A stretch of DNA of 46,525 nucleotides from Treponema sp. UBA6367. GTDB taxonomy: Bacteria > Spirochaetota > Spirochaetia > Treponematales > Treponemataceae. Location: NCBI GenBank assembly GCA_002437725.1, contig DJRF01000011.1:2654-49178 (forward strand), written 5' to 3'. A program made the position numbers and the translations under genes. The notes beneath the pieces were generated by a model. It worked only from the letters and a program-made list of their open reading frames with translations. It ran no database searches and had not been told where the DNA came from. Positions 35,958 through 44,165 of the stretch are shown here, piece after piece; position 1 is the first letter of the stretch, and each line of letters opens with the position of its first letter.

Positions 35958-36269
35958 ATGAAAGCAATGAACGTGCTTGATTCTATAATTCCCATAAGTC
36001 TTTTTAATAAGGGACAGGCAAACAAGATTTTTGCTGATGTAAAGAAATTTGGAACTCGTATTGTTGTAAAAAACAATGCACCTGAATGCATTCTGATGAG
36101 TCCGCAAAGCTATCAGCAGATGATGGAAGAATATGAAAACGCCATTCTTGCGGCTGAGGCTGAGAACCGTCTGACAAAAAACAGTGAATATATTTCGCAT
36201 GATGCTGTTATGAAAGAATTTGGTCTTGAGGAGTCGGACTTAGACGATGTAGATGTGAATCTGGAGTAA
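35958..36269 (+). CDS. Phd/YefM-type antitoxin
   Basis: A 103-residue protein with ISLFNKGQANKIFADVKKFG near 12-31 and the Phd/YefM strand RIVVKNNAPECILMSPQSYQ near 34-53. The acidic C-terminus would bind the toxin. It lies 3 bases before the RelE-type gene and follows a consensus promoter, where it probably autoregulates. Confidence 0.8.
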   Translation: MKAMNVLDSIIPISLFNKGQANKIFADVKKFGTRIVVKNNAPECILMSPQSYQQMMEEYENAILAAEAENRLTKNSEYISHDAVMKEFGLEESDLDDVDVNLE

Positions 36270-36272
36270 GAG

Positions 36273-36599
36273 ATGGCTTGGGAAATAAAGTATCATCCGC
36301 TTGCAAAAGAGGAACTTGCACGCCTTGACGGTTCTGTCCGTAAGATAGTTTTAAAAGGAATTATTAAAGTCTCTGCTAATCCAAAACCCCAAAGTGAAGG
36401 TGGCTATGGGAAGCCTTTAGGGAACAAAGCCGGTAATGATTTATCAGGACTGTTAAAGATAAAATACCACGACATTGGAATCAGGGTTGTTTATAAACTT
36501 GTGGAAGATGAAAAAACGCATAACATGTATATTCTTGTAATTTCTGCACGAGCAGACAACGAAGTTTACGATTTGGCTGGAAAAAGAAATAGCACATAA
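36273..36599 (+). CDS. RelE/ParE-type toxin
   Basis: A 108-residue protein with the RelE fold pattern: WEIKYHPLAKEELARLD at the start, LSGLLKIKYHDIGIRVVYKL near 57-76 and VISARADNEVYDLAGKR at the end. It is a ribosome-dependent RNase or gyrase inhibitor by family. Its stop codon overlaps the left end of the attC-like site 2, the normal end of an integron cassette. Confidence 0.8.
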   Translation: MAWEIKYHPLAKEELARLDGSVRKIVLKGIIKVSANPKPQSEGGYGKPLGNKAGNDLSGLLKIKYHDIGIRVVYKLVEDEKTHNMYILVISARADNEVYDLAGKRNST

Positions 36600-36656
36600 C
36601 ATAAAATTCAAAGCCGACAACGACTTTCGTCGTTGCGGTTTAATTTTTTAGTTATG
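36595..36656 (+). mobile_element. attC-like recombination site 2
   Basis: A 62-base imperfect dyad. The outer boxes CATAAC (36595-36600) and GTTATG (36651-36656) are exact complements. The inner boxes TTCAAAGCCGACAA and TTGCGGTTTAA flank a hairpin tip ACGA-CTTTCG-TCGT. It separates a toxin-antitoxin cassette from a CatB/Vat-type acetyltransferase cassette. The site at 32434 shares its inner boxes. Confidence 0.72.
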
Positions 36657-36696
36657 ACGACAGGCACACTGGCCTGCCCTTTTTTAGGAAGGAAAA

Positions 36697-37232
36697 ATGA
36701 AAGAAGAAAATATTCCAAATCCTAATTTAGTATTCCCCATTAAAAATTTAAATTCAATTACTTATGTAAAACCATCCGTAAAAAATCCCAATATAATTGT
36801 CGGGGATTTTACATATTTTGCCGACAAGGATTTTGAAAAACATGTTACACATCATTATGATTTTATCGGGGACAAATTAATAATCGGAAAATTCTGTCAG
36901 ATAGCCGCAGGCGTAGAATTTATAATGAATGGTGCAAATCATCAGATGAATGCAGTTTCCACATATCCGTTTTACATTTTCGGAACATGGGAACAATCTA
37001 CTCCTGATAAAAAAGATTTACCTTTAAAAGGTAATACAATCATAGGTAATGATGTCTGGATTGGCCAGAATGTAACAATCCTTCCTGGTGTCCATATTGG
37101 TGACGGAGTAATAATCGGAGCAAACAGCGTTGTAGGTAATAATGTTGAACCATATACAATTATTGCTTGAAATCCTGCAAAAGAAATCAGGAAACGACTT
37201 GACCCAGAATTAATTGAAATAATGGAAAAAGT
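36697..37232 (+). pseudogene. Vat/CatB-like acetyltransferase, broken
   Basis: A hexapeptide acetyltransferase related to the one at 24168: FEKHVTHHYDFIGDKLIIGK, FIMNGANHQM and GNDVWIGQNVTILPGVHIGD. TGA at 37168-37170 replaces a glycine codon in the conserved GGNPAKEIRKR. The 3' end is cut off after EIMEKV, where the IS200-type element starts. The gene is doubly damaged. Confidence 0.82.
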
Positions 37233-37290
37233 CATCTACCACCACCAAAGGTGGTGGCTTGAAATGGAACCGCTCAAAGCGGTTAGTTTC
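37229..37290. repeat. IS200/IS605-type end hairpins
   Basis: Two perfect hairpins lie next to the transposase stop: CCACCACC-AAA-GGTGGTGG (37239-37257) and AACCGCT-CAA-AGCGGTT (37268-37284). Subterminal hairpins are the DNA ends recognised by HUH transposases. The insertion point in the acetyltransferase gene is close to 37233. Confidence 0.7.
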
Positions 37291-37628
37291 TATTCCAGTT
37301 CCGGGAACAGTCCCAAATCCTGATCCGTTTTCTTGTCCTCGTTTTCCTGATTCCGTATATACTTCCGCATCACTTCCTCATTCATTCCGACTGTTGAAAC
37401 AAAATATCCGCGCGCCCATATATACTGCCCGCTGAAATATTTTTCTCTTCCTCCGTATTTTCTTGTCACATAAATCGCGCTTTCACGGCATTCCGCAAGC
37501 CACCTTATCTCTCCGCTCAAGTCTATCCGTATTTTTTCATGCAGCTTTTTCTTCCGGTATTTTGGTATCCATACGATATGGTACTTGCAATCCCATGTCG
37601 TATGGTTTAAACTTTCGTAGTCGGGCAT
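37290..37628 (-). pseudogene. tnpA: IS200/IS605 transposase TnpA, HUH region deleted
   Basis: A 112-residue relative of TnpA (usually about 150). The start CKYHIVWIPKYRKKKL and the end YFVSTVGMNEEVMRKYIRNQ with the catalytic Tyr are present. The central part with the H-x-H metal site (normally after RLAECRE, as in MPDHIHML) is missing, without a frame break. The protein cannot cut DNA by itself; the element is probably dead or depends on a helper. Confidence 0.78.
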
Positions 37629-37797
37629 ATTTTCCTCCAGTGTGTTGCTTTGATCGGTTCACACTGTGATTATATGTCCCTTCTCTTTTATTTACATTCC
37701 AGGAACTGTCAAACTTTGCCAGACTGCCAACTACAGCTGGCGGATTTCCCGGAGATTAATCCGTTGTGATTTTACTGTCATTCCCACACTTGAGTTC
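37629..37797. other. Presumed IS far end and spacer
   Basis: A hairpin CAGTGTG/CACACTG (near 37639-37665) and a small GCCA/TGGC dyad (near 37728-37741) lie before the transposase start and could be the left end of the element. The rest is a CATTCCCACACTTGA repeat copy. No gene. Confidence 0.4.
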
Positions 37798-38301
37798 TTA
37801 TGTCATTGCCCGATGCCGCTCGTCAGAAGTTTTTGAATCCAAAAGAATCTTCTCCAGCTCACGCAGCAGTTTTTCTTTCATCGTTTTAAGCTCATCTTCT
37901 GAAGGACGGTTTTCATCGCTGTACATTTTTTCCATCGGATACCACCAAACCGGTCCTTTTCCGTTGTTTCCGTAATTTTCAATGTCGCCAGTTTTTCGCG
38001 GAAACAAATGCCAGTGCAAGTGTGCGTCGCCCATTCCCAAAAGCTCGTAATTCATTTTTTCCGCCCCGAAAGCGTTTGCCGCCGCCTGTGCAACAATCGA
38101 CATTTCTTCCAAAAACTTCATCTTTTCCGTCTTTTCAAGCTGAAAAAGTTCCGTCTTATCATGATTTTTATACAGAAAAAGCGTGTAACCGTAAAAATGC
38201 TGGTTGTCGCCAAGCACAACATAGCCTGTCTGCAGCTCCTTTACAAAATACGGATTCTGAGCATTTTTTATCATTTCGATTCTTTCGCAAATTAAACACA
38301 T
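37798..38301 (-). CDS. HIT-family nucleotide hydrolase
   Basis: A 167-residue protein with the histidine triad HLHWHLFPR near 94-102 and an N-terminal MCLICERIEM. HIT proteins hydrolyse or transfer nucleotidyl groups. The start at 38301 fits the family; the open frame upstream is basic and repeat-derived, so it is not used. Confidence 0.78.
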   Translation of the reverse strand: MCLICERIEMIKNAQNPYFVKELQTGYVVLGDNQHFYGYTLFLYKNHDKTELFQLEKTEKMKFLEEMSIVAQAAANAFGAEKMNYELLGMGDAHLHWHLFPRKTGDIENYGNNGKGPVWWYPMEKMYSDENRPSEDELKTMKEKLLRELEKILLDSKTSDERHRAMT

Positions 38302-38309
38302 TTTTCCAC

Positions 38310-38617
38310 ATTCCCCTGACTTTTCTTTTGGGCGTTCCGGTCGCTTTGGTTGCTTCGCGCCTTCGGACGGTAAACTCAACCGCCGCGACCGTCGGGCTTT
38401 GCGTGGTTACGCTATCGCTTCATTGTTTTGCACTGTGATTTCGACAAGCTCAATCACCGCACAAAACAACAGCTACGCTGCCACTACAATCCCTAACGTG
38501 CGTTCGCGCCGTCTGCTTTGCAGACTCTGCTCACTACCTAGTTTTTACAAAGCAAAAACTCGCACTTCTCATTTTCAATCTGCTGCGTCTGGCAGCAAGA
38601 TTTTATAGATTCATTTC
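38310..38617. other. Repeat-like intergenic region
   Basis: No gene. GC-rich stretches occur (GTTCCGGTCGCTTTGGTTGC), with a TTTCGACAAGCTCAATCACC copy near 38438, a GTCTGC/GCAGAC hairpin near 38510 and AGTTTTTACAAAGCAAAAACT near 38545. Possibly a remnant of cassette boundaries. Confidence 0.4.
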
Positions 38618-39238
38618 CTATAAATATTTTAAAATATCAGATAAGTCATTAACTTCAATATCTGCTTTTTCACTTTCATCTGTTATATTCCACAAGCTTC
38701 CAAAGCCCTGTTTTACCCATATAGTTTTCATACCCAACTGTTTTGCTGGTACAATATCATTGTCAATACGATCGCCAATCATGACTGCATTCTCTGGCTT
38801 GCAACCGCTCCTTTCCAATGCAATTTCAAATATGCGCCTATCCGGTTTTGAAACGCCTTCTTCTGCTGATGCGATGACTAAATCAATATATTTTCGTATT
38901 CCAAAATTTTCCAGTCTCTTAGAAGTTCCTAATGATTGATTTGCTATTACACCAATTTTATAAATTCTGCTTAACTTTTTCAAACAATCTTTGGTATCTG
39001 TATACAGCCTCTCGTATTTCGATTTCCATTTAGGTAATTCCACACCCAATCGCCTTGCCACCTCTAAATCTCCTTTTTTGTTTTCTTTATAAAACGACAT
39101 AGCATATTCATAAATTTGCTCATAAGTTAAACCCGATAATTCCGCTATCCTTTTCATCCTGTCTTCATAAACTTTGGTTTCATCAACCAATGTCGAACCG
39201 ACATCAAAAAATAGCCATTTTATTTCGTTTCCAGTCAT
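38618..39238 (-). CDS. HAD-family hydrolase
   Basis: A 206-residue HAD protein. Motif I is FFDVGSTLVDE (the second Asp is replaced by Gly), motif II lies near NQSLG, motif III is in SKPDRRIFEIAL and motif IV is GDRIDNDI. The missing Asp in motif I suggests altered chemistry, perhaps a dehalogenase-like or non-phosphatase role. The start MTGNEIKWL follows GGAG. Confidence 0.75.
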   Translation of the reverse strand: MTGNEIKWLFFDVGSTLVDETKVYEDRMKRIAELSGLTYEQIYEYAMSFYKENKKGDLEVARRLGVELPKWKSKYERLYTDTKDCLKKLSRIYKIGVIANQSLGTSKRLENFGIRKYIDLVIASAEEGVSKPDRRIFEIALERSGCKPENAVMIGDRIDNDIVPAKQLGMKTIWVKQGFGSLWNITDESEKADIEVNDLSDILKYL

Positions 39239-39276
39239 TTTGATTTTCTCCGCCGAAATTTTGTCCGGCATTTTTA

Positions 39277-39549
39277 TCATTTGTGATAATGAGTTCCGCA
39301 CTGGGCGATTTCAATGTATTTTTCACCGTCTTTTTCGATTATCCGGTAGACAATGCGGTTAAAAAGGTCAATTCTGCGGCTCCAGAATCTGGACAAATCT
39401 CCAGTAAGAGCCTAGGGCTTTCCGATTCCGTCGTAATGATTGAGCTCAATGTCCTTCAGAATGGCATTCGCTTTTTTCAGCAGTTTCTTGTCTTCAGTTT
39501 GCAGTTTAAGGTAGTCTTCCCACGCAAGGTCGTACCAAAGTTTTTTCAT
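39277..39549 (-). pseudogene. YoeB-type toxin with an in-frame TAG
   Basis: The frame reads MKKLWYDLAWEDYLKLQTED, then IGKP, then TAG (39412-39414, codon 46), then ALTGDLSRFWSRRIDLFNRI and IAQCGTHYHK. GAG to TAG is the simplest change. The intact protein would be a 90-residue YoeB, a ribosome-dependent mRNA interferase. The start overlaps the stop of the antitoxin gene by one base. Confidence 0.82.
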
Positions 39550-39806
39550 CAGTCAACCTCAATAAGTTCGTGTTCGGAAACATTCACTCCATTTTTTATG
39601 TCGGTGACCGCCTTTTTCAGGAAAGCCTGATTCTCTTCGCTCCAGAAAGGGTCTGGTTCGCAGATTTTGAACGGAATTTCGTGCGTGCTCACAACTTTTT
39701 TTGCAAAAAGATTCACTGCGGCGGAAACTGTAAGCCCGACCGAATCGCAGAAGTTTTCAAATGAGTTTTTTGTCTTGTCATCCATTCTTATGCTAAGCGT
39801 TGCCAT
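39549..39806 (-). CDS. RelB/DinJ-type antitoxin
   Basis: An 85-residue ribbon-helix-helix antitoxin: MATLSIRMDDKTKNSFENFC, LTVSAAVNLFAKKVV. It neutralises the YoeB-type toxin downstream, which is now broken, so the gene may be under relaxed selection. The ATG follows GGAG. Confidence 0.8.
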   Translation of the reverse strand: MATLSIRMDDKTKNSFENFCDSVGLTVSAAVNLFAKKVVSTHEIPFKICEPDPFWSEENQAFLKKAVTDIKNGVNVSEHELIEVD

Positions 39807-39865
39807 ACAAATCTCCAAAATTGTAACATATATTACATACAATGTAATACACACAAAGTCTGATG

Positions 39866-40456
39866 TCAAGGAAACAAGCACATTTCCTGCTTTCCCTCAA
39901 ACTGTTCCATGCCCTTTATCATCACGTCGAGCGAAAGGTCAAAACTTTCTTCTATTGAAATCGGGTTTCCGAACGAGTTGTGAATCACAAGAAGCGAAAA
40001 TCCTTCCAAAAAAGCGCGGTATGTCCGCAAAAGATGATTGGCGGCTTCCCGGCTGATTTTAAGCTTGTCGGTCTGGGCAAAAAAGAAGCCGTAAAGTTTT
40101 TCGGTTGCCTGAACAAGCTCTTCGCTTTCGTACTTGTTGTACCAGAGCATAGCCTCAAAAACACCGGGATTTTTAAGCGCATATTTATAGAAGAGACTTG
40201 CATACTGGCGCAAAGCCTCGTGCGCGTCGTCAGTTTTAATCTGCTCGGAAAGCGGCTCGATTCCGTGCGTCCAGCCGTAAATCATCAGCGACTTCTGTAT
40301 GTCCTCCTGGCTTTCAATGTGGTTGTAAAGCGACGGCTTTTTTATTCCAAAATGCTCGGCAAGCGTCGTGATTGTAACGTAACCCAGGCCGCGCTCGTTC
40401 GCAAGCTTGGCCGCCGCCTCAATAACTTTTTCCCTTGTAAGACCCGCACGCGGCAT
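39866..40456 (-). CDS. TetR/AcrR-family regulator
   Basis: A 196-residue regulator with helix-turn-helix VTITTLAEHFGIKKPSLYNH near 25-44 and a TetR_C_33-like ligand domain. It probably represses its own promoter through a dyad at 40473-40487. The target drug or metabolite is unknown. Confidence 0.8.
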   Translation of the reverse strand: MPRAGLTREKVIEAAAKLANERGLGYVTITTLAEHFGIKKPSLYNHIESQEDIQKSLMIYGWTHGIEPLSEQIKTDDAHEALRQYASLFYKYALKNPGVFEAMLWYNKYESEELVQATEKLYGFFFAQTDKLKISREAANHLLRTYRAFLEGFSLLVIHNSFGNPISIEESFDLSLDVMIKGMEQFEGKQEMCLFP

Positions 40457-40472
40457 AATTTTCTCCTATTAG

Positions 40473-40487
40473 ACTAATTTTATTAGT
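40473..40487 (-). promoter_or_regulatory. Putative TetR operator
   Basis: The dyad ACTAAT-TTT-ATTAGT lies 17 bases before the TetR start, beside a TATAAA on the minus strand. It is similar to the dyad before the ClbS-like gene (22151). Confidence 0.5.
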
Positions 40488-40536
40488 AATTTTATAGCGG
40501 CAGAGAATTTTTTGTCAAGGCGAATGAAAGCGCGCT

Positions 40537-42042
40537 TTATTTGCTCAACGAATTGTAAAGCTCTTCCAGTTTCGGGCGGCAGGAAATAAATATTTTTCCT
40601 AAGACAGGGTCAAAATGGCTTCCAAGTGACTCTTCTATTATAGAAAAAGCCTTGTCGTAAGAAAATGTGTCCTTGTAGCAGCGTTTGCTTACAAGCGCGT
40701 CAAACACATCGGCAAGCGCCATTATGCGGGCTTCAAGCGGAATCTGCGTTTCTTTCAATCCATCGGGATAACCTTGTCCGTTGTATTTTTCGTGATGAAA
40801 ATGCGCTATGTTTTTCGCAATCTGCTTAAATTCTTCATCGTCAACTTCTGAAAGAACATTTTCTATGATTCTGGCTCCTTCTGCGGAATGTTTTTTCATT
40901 ATTTCATACTCTTCATCAGTAAATTTTCCAGGCTTCCGCAAGATTGCATCATCAACAGCGATTTTTCCCAAATCATGCATTGGAGCCGCTTTTATTACAT
41001 CCTGACAAAATGAAGGAGCAAGGTTTTTGAACTGCTCGGTATTTTTCAGCTCTTCAATAAAAACTTTTACACATTCGCTAGTGCGTTTAATGTGTCCGCC
41101 GGTACTGTTGTCACGGCTTTCTACCATTACCGCCATTCCTGTAATTATCGAATCTTGAATTTTATAAATACGTTTTGTTTTCTCATCAAGTGAAGATGTC
41201 ATATCATTGAATGCATCCGCAAGAATTCCAAATGAGTCGTTTGAAACAATATTGACCTTTTGGGAGTAGTCTCCGTCTGCAATAACTTCCGCGCCTTTTT
41301 TAAGTTTTTTCAGCGGAGATTTAAAATAGTCGGAGAAAATCATAAAAAGTAAAATACCGAAGAAAAACACTATAAAAAATACAATCATAGAGCTTTTGTC
41401 AATCGCAATCGAATAATTCAGATTAGTTGTAATAATTACAGACAAAAGATAGAAAACAGGGAACAGCACGGTAGAAACGTAAAGTATTGTAAATAGAAAC
41501 TTTAATGACGGAGTAAAAGTTCCTTGTATCTTGCTTAAATTCCCATTTGGAAAAAACTTTGGAAGAATTTTTTTGCGGTGGAGCGTTTCCATCACAAAGT
41601 AAGAAATTGTAAAACTCAGTATACATTCGAGAATTATATACATTGAGGATGTAAGAATAATCGGAAGAATATTAATATTATACGGTTTTCGTATTAAAAA
41701 CAGGATTGCAACTTCTGCTATAAAATAAGTCAGCCAGCCTGTAGTTCCTATGAGTGAGTATGCAATCGGAAGATTTATAAAACGACCGTTGAATTTTTCA
41801 TCTTTTTTTCTGACTGCATACACGAAACACAGAATAGTTGGCACTAAGAAAGTCGTAAATGTAACAATATTAGTAAATGCAGAATATTTTTCCAGGAAAG
41901 TCATCCAGCCATTTAAATAGAGACTTTGCAATGCCGGAGTGGAAAAAGTAATAGGAATTATTGATGAAACAAAATTTGCAAGCCCGGTTATGCAGGCGTA
42001 TAGCACAGTTATGCCGATTCGATTTTTTCTTGAAAGTTCCAT
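40537..42042 (-). CDS. HD-GYP domain protein, membrane-bound
   Basis: A 501-residue protein. About seven membrane segments lie in residues 1-250, followed by a HAMP-like domain near 250-300 and an HD-GYP domain near 315-495 (APMHDLGKIAVDDAILRKPG, HHEKYNGQGYPDGLKE). It likely degrades cyclic di-GMP. The signal sensed by the membrane part is unknown. Confidence 0.85.
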   Translation of the reverse strand: MELSRKNRIGITVLYACITGLANFVSSIIPITFSTPALQSLYLNGWMTFLEKYSAFTNIVTFTTFLVPTILCFVYAVRKKDEKFNGRFINLPIAYSLIGTTGWLTYFIAEVAILFLIRKPYNINILPIILTSSMYIILECILSFTISYFVMETLHRKKILPKFFPNGNLSKIQGTFTPSLKFLFTILYVSTVLFPVFYLLSVIITTNLNYSIAIDKSSMIVFFIVFFFGILLFMIFSDYFKSPLKKLKKGAEVIADGDYSQKVNIVSNDSFGILADAFNDMTSSLDEKTKRIYKIQDSIITGMAVMVESRDNSTGGHIKRTSECVKVFIEELKNTEQFKNLAPSFCQDVIKAAPMHDLGKIAVDDAILRKPGKFTDEEYEIMKKHSAEGARIIENVLSEVDDEEFKQIAKNIAHFHHEKYNGQGYPDGLKETQIPLEARIMALADVFDALVSKRCYKDTFSYDKAFSIIEESLGSHFDPVLGKIFISCRPKLEELYNSLSK

Positions 42043-42141
42043 TCAACTATTATCATGGAAAATAATAAGTATTGCAACTAATATTAAAGAAAGTTAAGTG
42101 AACAGAAGCCATAGCCTCAGTGGACACCCGCTTGATGACAG

Positions 42142-42169
42142 GGCATCTCAGAGAGATGCCTTATTTTTT
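42142..42169 (+). terminator. Rho-independent terminator (plus strand)
   Basis: GGCATCTC-AGA-GAGATGCC followed by TTATTTTTTTT. It faces the plus strand, although both neighbouring genes are on the minus strand, so it may end an unseen RNA or block read-through. Confidence 0.6.
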
Positions 42170-42979
42170 TTACCACGTTACAACCGCATCGACAATATTT
42201 TGCTGCTCGCTGGCAGTTTTTCTAAGGTAAATGCGGGTAGTTTCAATACTTTCGTGTCCCATCAGGTCTGCCAAAAGAGCAATATCATTGTATTTTTCAA
42301 GAAAGTTCTTTGCATAGCGATGACGGAAAGAATGGGGATAAACGACCTTTTCATCAAGCCCGTATTTTCTGGCATAATTTTTAAGCTGCTGTGCGATTCC
42401 TCTTGTTGTGATTCTTTCTCCAAAACGGTTCAGGAATAAATAGCCGAAGTTTCTGTTTATTGACTCTAGCCACTCCAGCGCCTCATCTTTTAACACGGCT
42501 GGAATGTATAGGCGGCGAAGTTTTCCGCCTTTGCAGTACAAATCAAAGTACCCGGCCTTAACGTGCTCAACTTTTATCTGAACAAGCTCGCTTACGCGCG
42601 CGCCGGTTGCGGCAAGAAACCAGACAGCAAAATACCATTCTAAATTTCCGTCGGCTTTCAGCTTTGACTTTAAGAACTGATAGTCAGCATTGCTGATTAC
42701 ATTCTCTAAAAAGTTCTTTTGCTGGACTTTTACAAACTTTAGCTGCAGCTTTTCTTTTCCAATAAAGCGCAGATACTTGTTTATTCCCTGAATCCTAAGA
42801 TTTACAGTTTTTGCTTTGTAATATTCCAGCAAGTAGCCTTTGTAGGCAAGAAGATTTTCTTTGTTCGCGCAGTCATAATGCTCTGTAAAATATTTTACTG
42901 TCCAAAGATAAGAAGCCAGAGTATTCTTTGAAAGGTTTTCTTTCTTCAAATACTCCTCAAAAGTTCTGCCGTTTTCCAT
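42170..42979 (-). CDS. Tyrosine recombinase (Xer/integrase family)
   Basis: A 269-residue site-specific recombinase. A SAM-like N-terminal domain (TFEEYLKKENLSKNTLASYL) is followed by the catalytic core with Arg in TGARVSELVQ near 148, HSFRHRYAKNFL near 219, H in GHESIETTR near 242 and Tyr in RIYLRKT near 250. The ATG at 42979 follows GGAGG. An inverted repeat that looks like a core site lies directly upstream (42988-43020). Confidence 0.87.
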   Translation of the reverse strand: MENGRTFEEYLKKENLSKNTLASYLWTVKYFTEHYDCANKENLLAYKGYLLEYYKAKTVNLRIQGINKYLRFIGKEKLQLKFVKVQQKNFLENVISNADYQFLKSKLKADGNLEWYFAVWFLAATGARVSELVQIKVEHVKAGYFDLYCKGGKLRRLYIPAVLKDEALEWLESINRNFGYLFLNRFGERITTRGIAQQLKNYARKYGLDEKVVYPHSFRHRYAKNFLEKYNDIALLADLMGHESIETTRIYLRKTASEQQNIVDAVVTW

Positions 42980-43031
42980 AACGACCTCCAATAAGTTGAA
43001 TTTGCGTTTCCGCTTATTGGAATTATCCAAG
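42927..43031. repeat. 105-bp direct repeat with core site (left copy)
   Basis: It matches 46387-46491: the last 64 bases (42968-43031) are identical, the rest has four mismatches. It contains the start of the recombinase gene and an inverted repeat CCAATAAG (42988) / CTTATTGG (43013) with 17 bases between, the usual layout of a tyrosine-recombinase site. Confidence 0.9.
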
Positions 43032-43069
43032 GGATTGAATGTCAAGTTTTGCTAGGACAATTTACAAAA

Positions 43070-43157
43070 CTGTCATTACCGTGCCAGCAAAACTGTCATT
43101 GCCGTACTTGACACGGCAATCTGTTTGCAGTGGGATTATCGGGTCAAGCCCGATAAT
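43070..43157. repeat. Dispersed palindromic repeats
   Basis: Two hairpins: ATTGCCGT/ACGGCAAT (43098-43120) and ATTATCGGG/CCCGATAAT (43135-43157). The first matches the motif at 154-177. Intergenic, no gene. Confidence 0.65.
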
Positions 43158-43190
43158 GACAGTAAAATTTAAGACTCGAAACTGAACATG

Positions 43191-43787
43191 CTAAATATTC
43201 ATTGCCTCTTCATTTTTTTTGCTTAAAGATATTTCTGTCCTTGTGCAAGTTGCAACAGAATTATCATCTTCATCTGACCATTCACAGACAATCTGCTCAA
43301 CTGAATAAATGTCCCGCAGATAATCAGTGGTTTTTACAATAATCATTTCTTCTTCAAGACTCCATTCACGAGAAATGGCATAAACAGATTTTTCTGTTTT
43401 TATGATTATTGCATCATCCATAGAGATTTCATAAATCGTATTGCCAGCAGAGTTTTTCACAGTAATCATATCACGAATAATCGAGATGCCAATGATTGTT
43501 TCATTTATTGGCATCTCCTCTATTGGCAGCACGACCATTGGCTCAAAGCATTCTTTGCTCTCTAGCTTTTTAACATAAAACCTAGAAACATCTTCTTTGC
43601 CGCCGAAATAATCAATAACTGTCAGTTCATTTCTAATTTCATAAAAATGACTGCCGACATTAATTGCTATATTGCCGAAAACTCTGTTATATGAATCTTT
43701 TTCAGTTCTTATTACAGAAATTAAAGACTTTCCTATAAAAGAAGACAATAGTTGCAGTTCTTGATTTGTCAATGTTGAGTTTATCAT
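43191..43787 (-). CDS. Hypothetical protein
   Basis: A 198-residue protein, acidic and beta-rich by composition (IIRDMITVKNSAGNTIYEIS, DAIIIKTEKSVYAISREW). No family recognised. AAGGA precedes the ATG. It is the last gene of the minus-strand set inside the repeat-bounded segment, and may belong to the DUF4417 operon. Confidence 0.55.
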   Translation of the reverse strand: MINSTLTNQELQLLSSFIGKSLISVIRTEKDSYNRVFGNIAINVGSHFYEIRNELTVIDYFGGKEDVSRFYVKKLESKECFEPMVVLPIEEMPINETIIGISIIRDMITVKNSAGNTIYEISMDDAIIIKTEKSVYAISREWSLEEEMIIVKTTDYLRDIYSVEQIVCEWSDEDDNSVATCTRTEISLSKKNEEAMNI

Positions 43788-43796
43788 ATTTTTTCC

Positions 43797-44165
43797 TTAT
43801 TTTTTTACAAAATGAATTTTTTGATATTGTTTTAACTGCGGATGCAAACCTTTTACATTAATTTCTACGGCAGGGCTATCTTTTGATGAAGTTTTTATTC
43901 TCATCGTAATCTTCGTACCATCTGGCATTTCGACTGCAATCCCTTTGAATTTACTTAAAGTAATAGACTTGCCACCCTCAGATATTTTATCAAAAAAATT
44001 ACCAGCTTCTAGAATAGGATTGGAAGAATGTATTTCTCTAATCCATCCTCTTGTACCTTTTGAACCAAAATATCCATTTGTATGTAATTCATATTCTTTG
44101 GTAACATAATGAATATTATTGTCCAATTTATTTACCGGAAATAATCCACTATTTGGCTTGCTCAC
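43797..44165 (-). CDS. Hypothetical protein next to DUF4417
   Basis: A 122-residue protein starting with GTG that overlaps the DUF4417 stop (GTGA). Middle NGYFGSKGTRGWIREIHSSN, end FKGIAVEMPDGTKITMRIKT. Some features recall secreted polymorphic toxin tails, but the similarity is weak. Function unknown; coupled translation suggests one task with DUF4417. Confidence 0.5.
   Translation of the reverse strand: MSKPNSGLFPVNKLDNNIHYVTKEYELHTNGYFGSKGTRGWIREIHSSNPILEAGNFFDKISEGGKSITLSKFKGIAVEMPDGTKITMRIKTSSKDSPAVEINVKGLHPQLKQYQKIHFVKK

Noticed and set aside
34209..37170. TGA read as an amino acid (recoding)
   Set aside because: TGA ends hsdM, the DUF1016 genes and others normally. TAA and TAG lesions occur in the same region, so nonsense mutations or errors are simpler.
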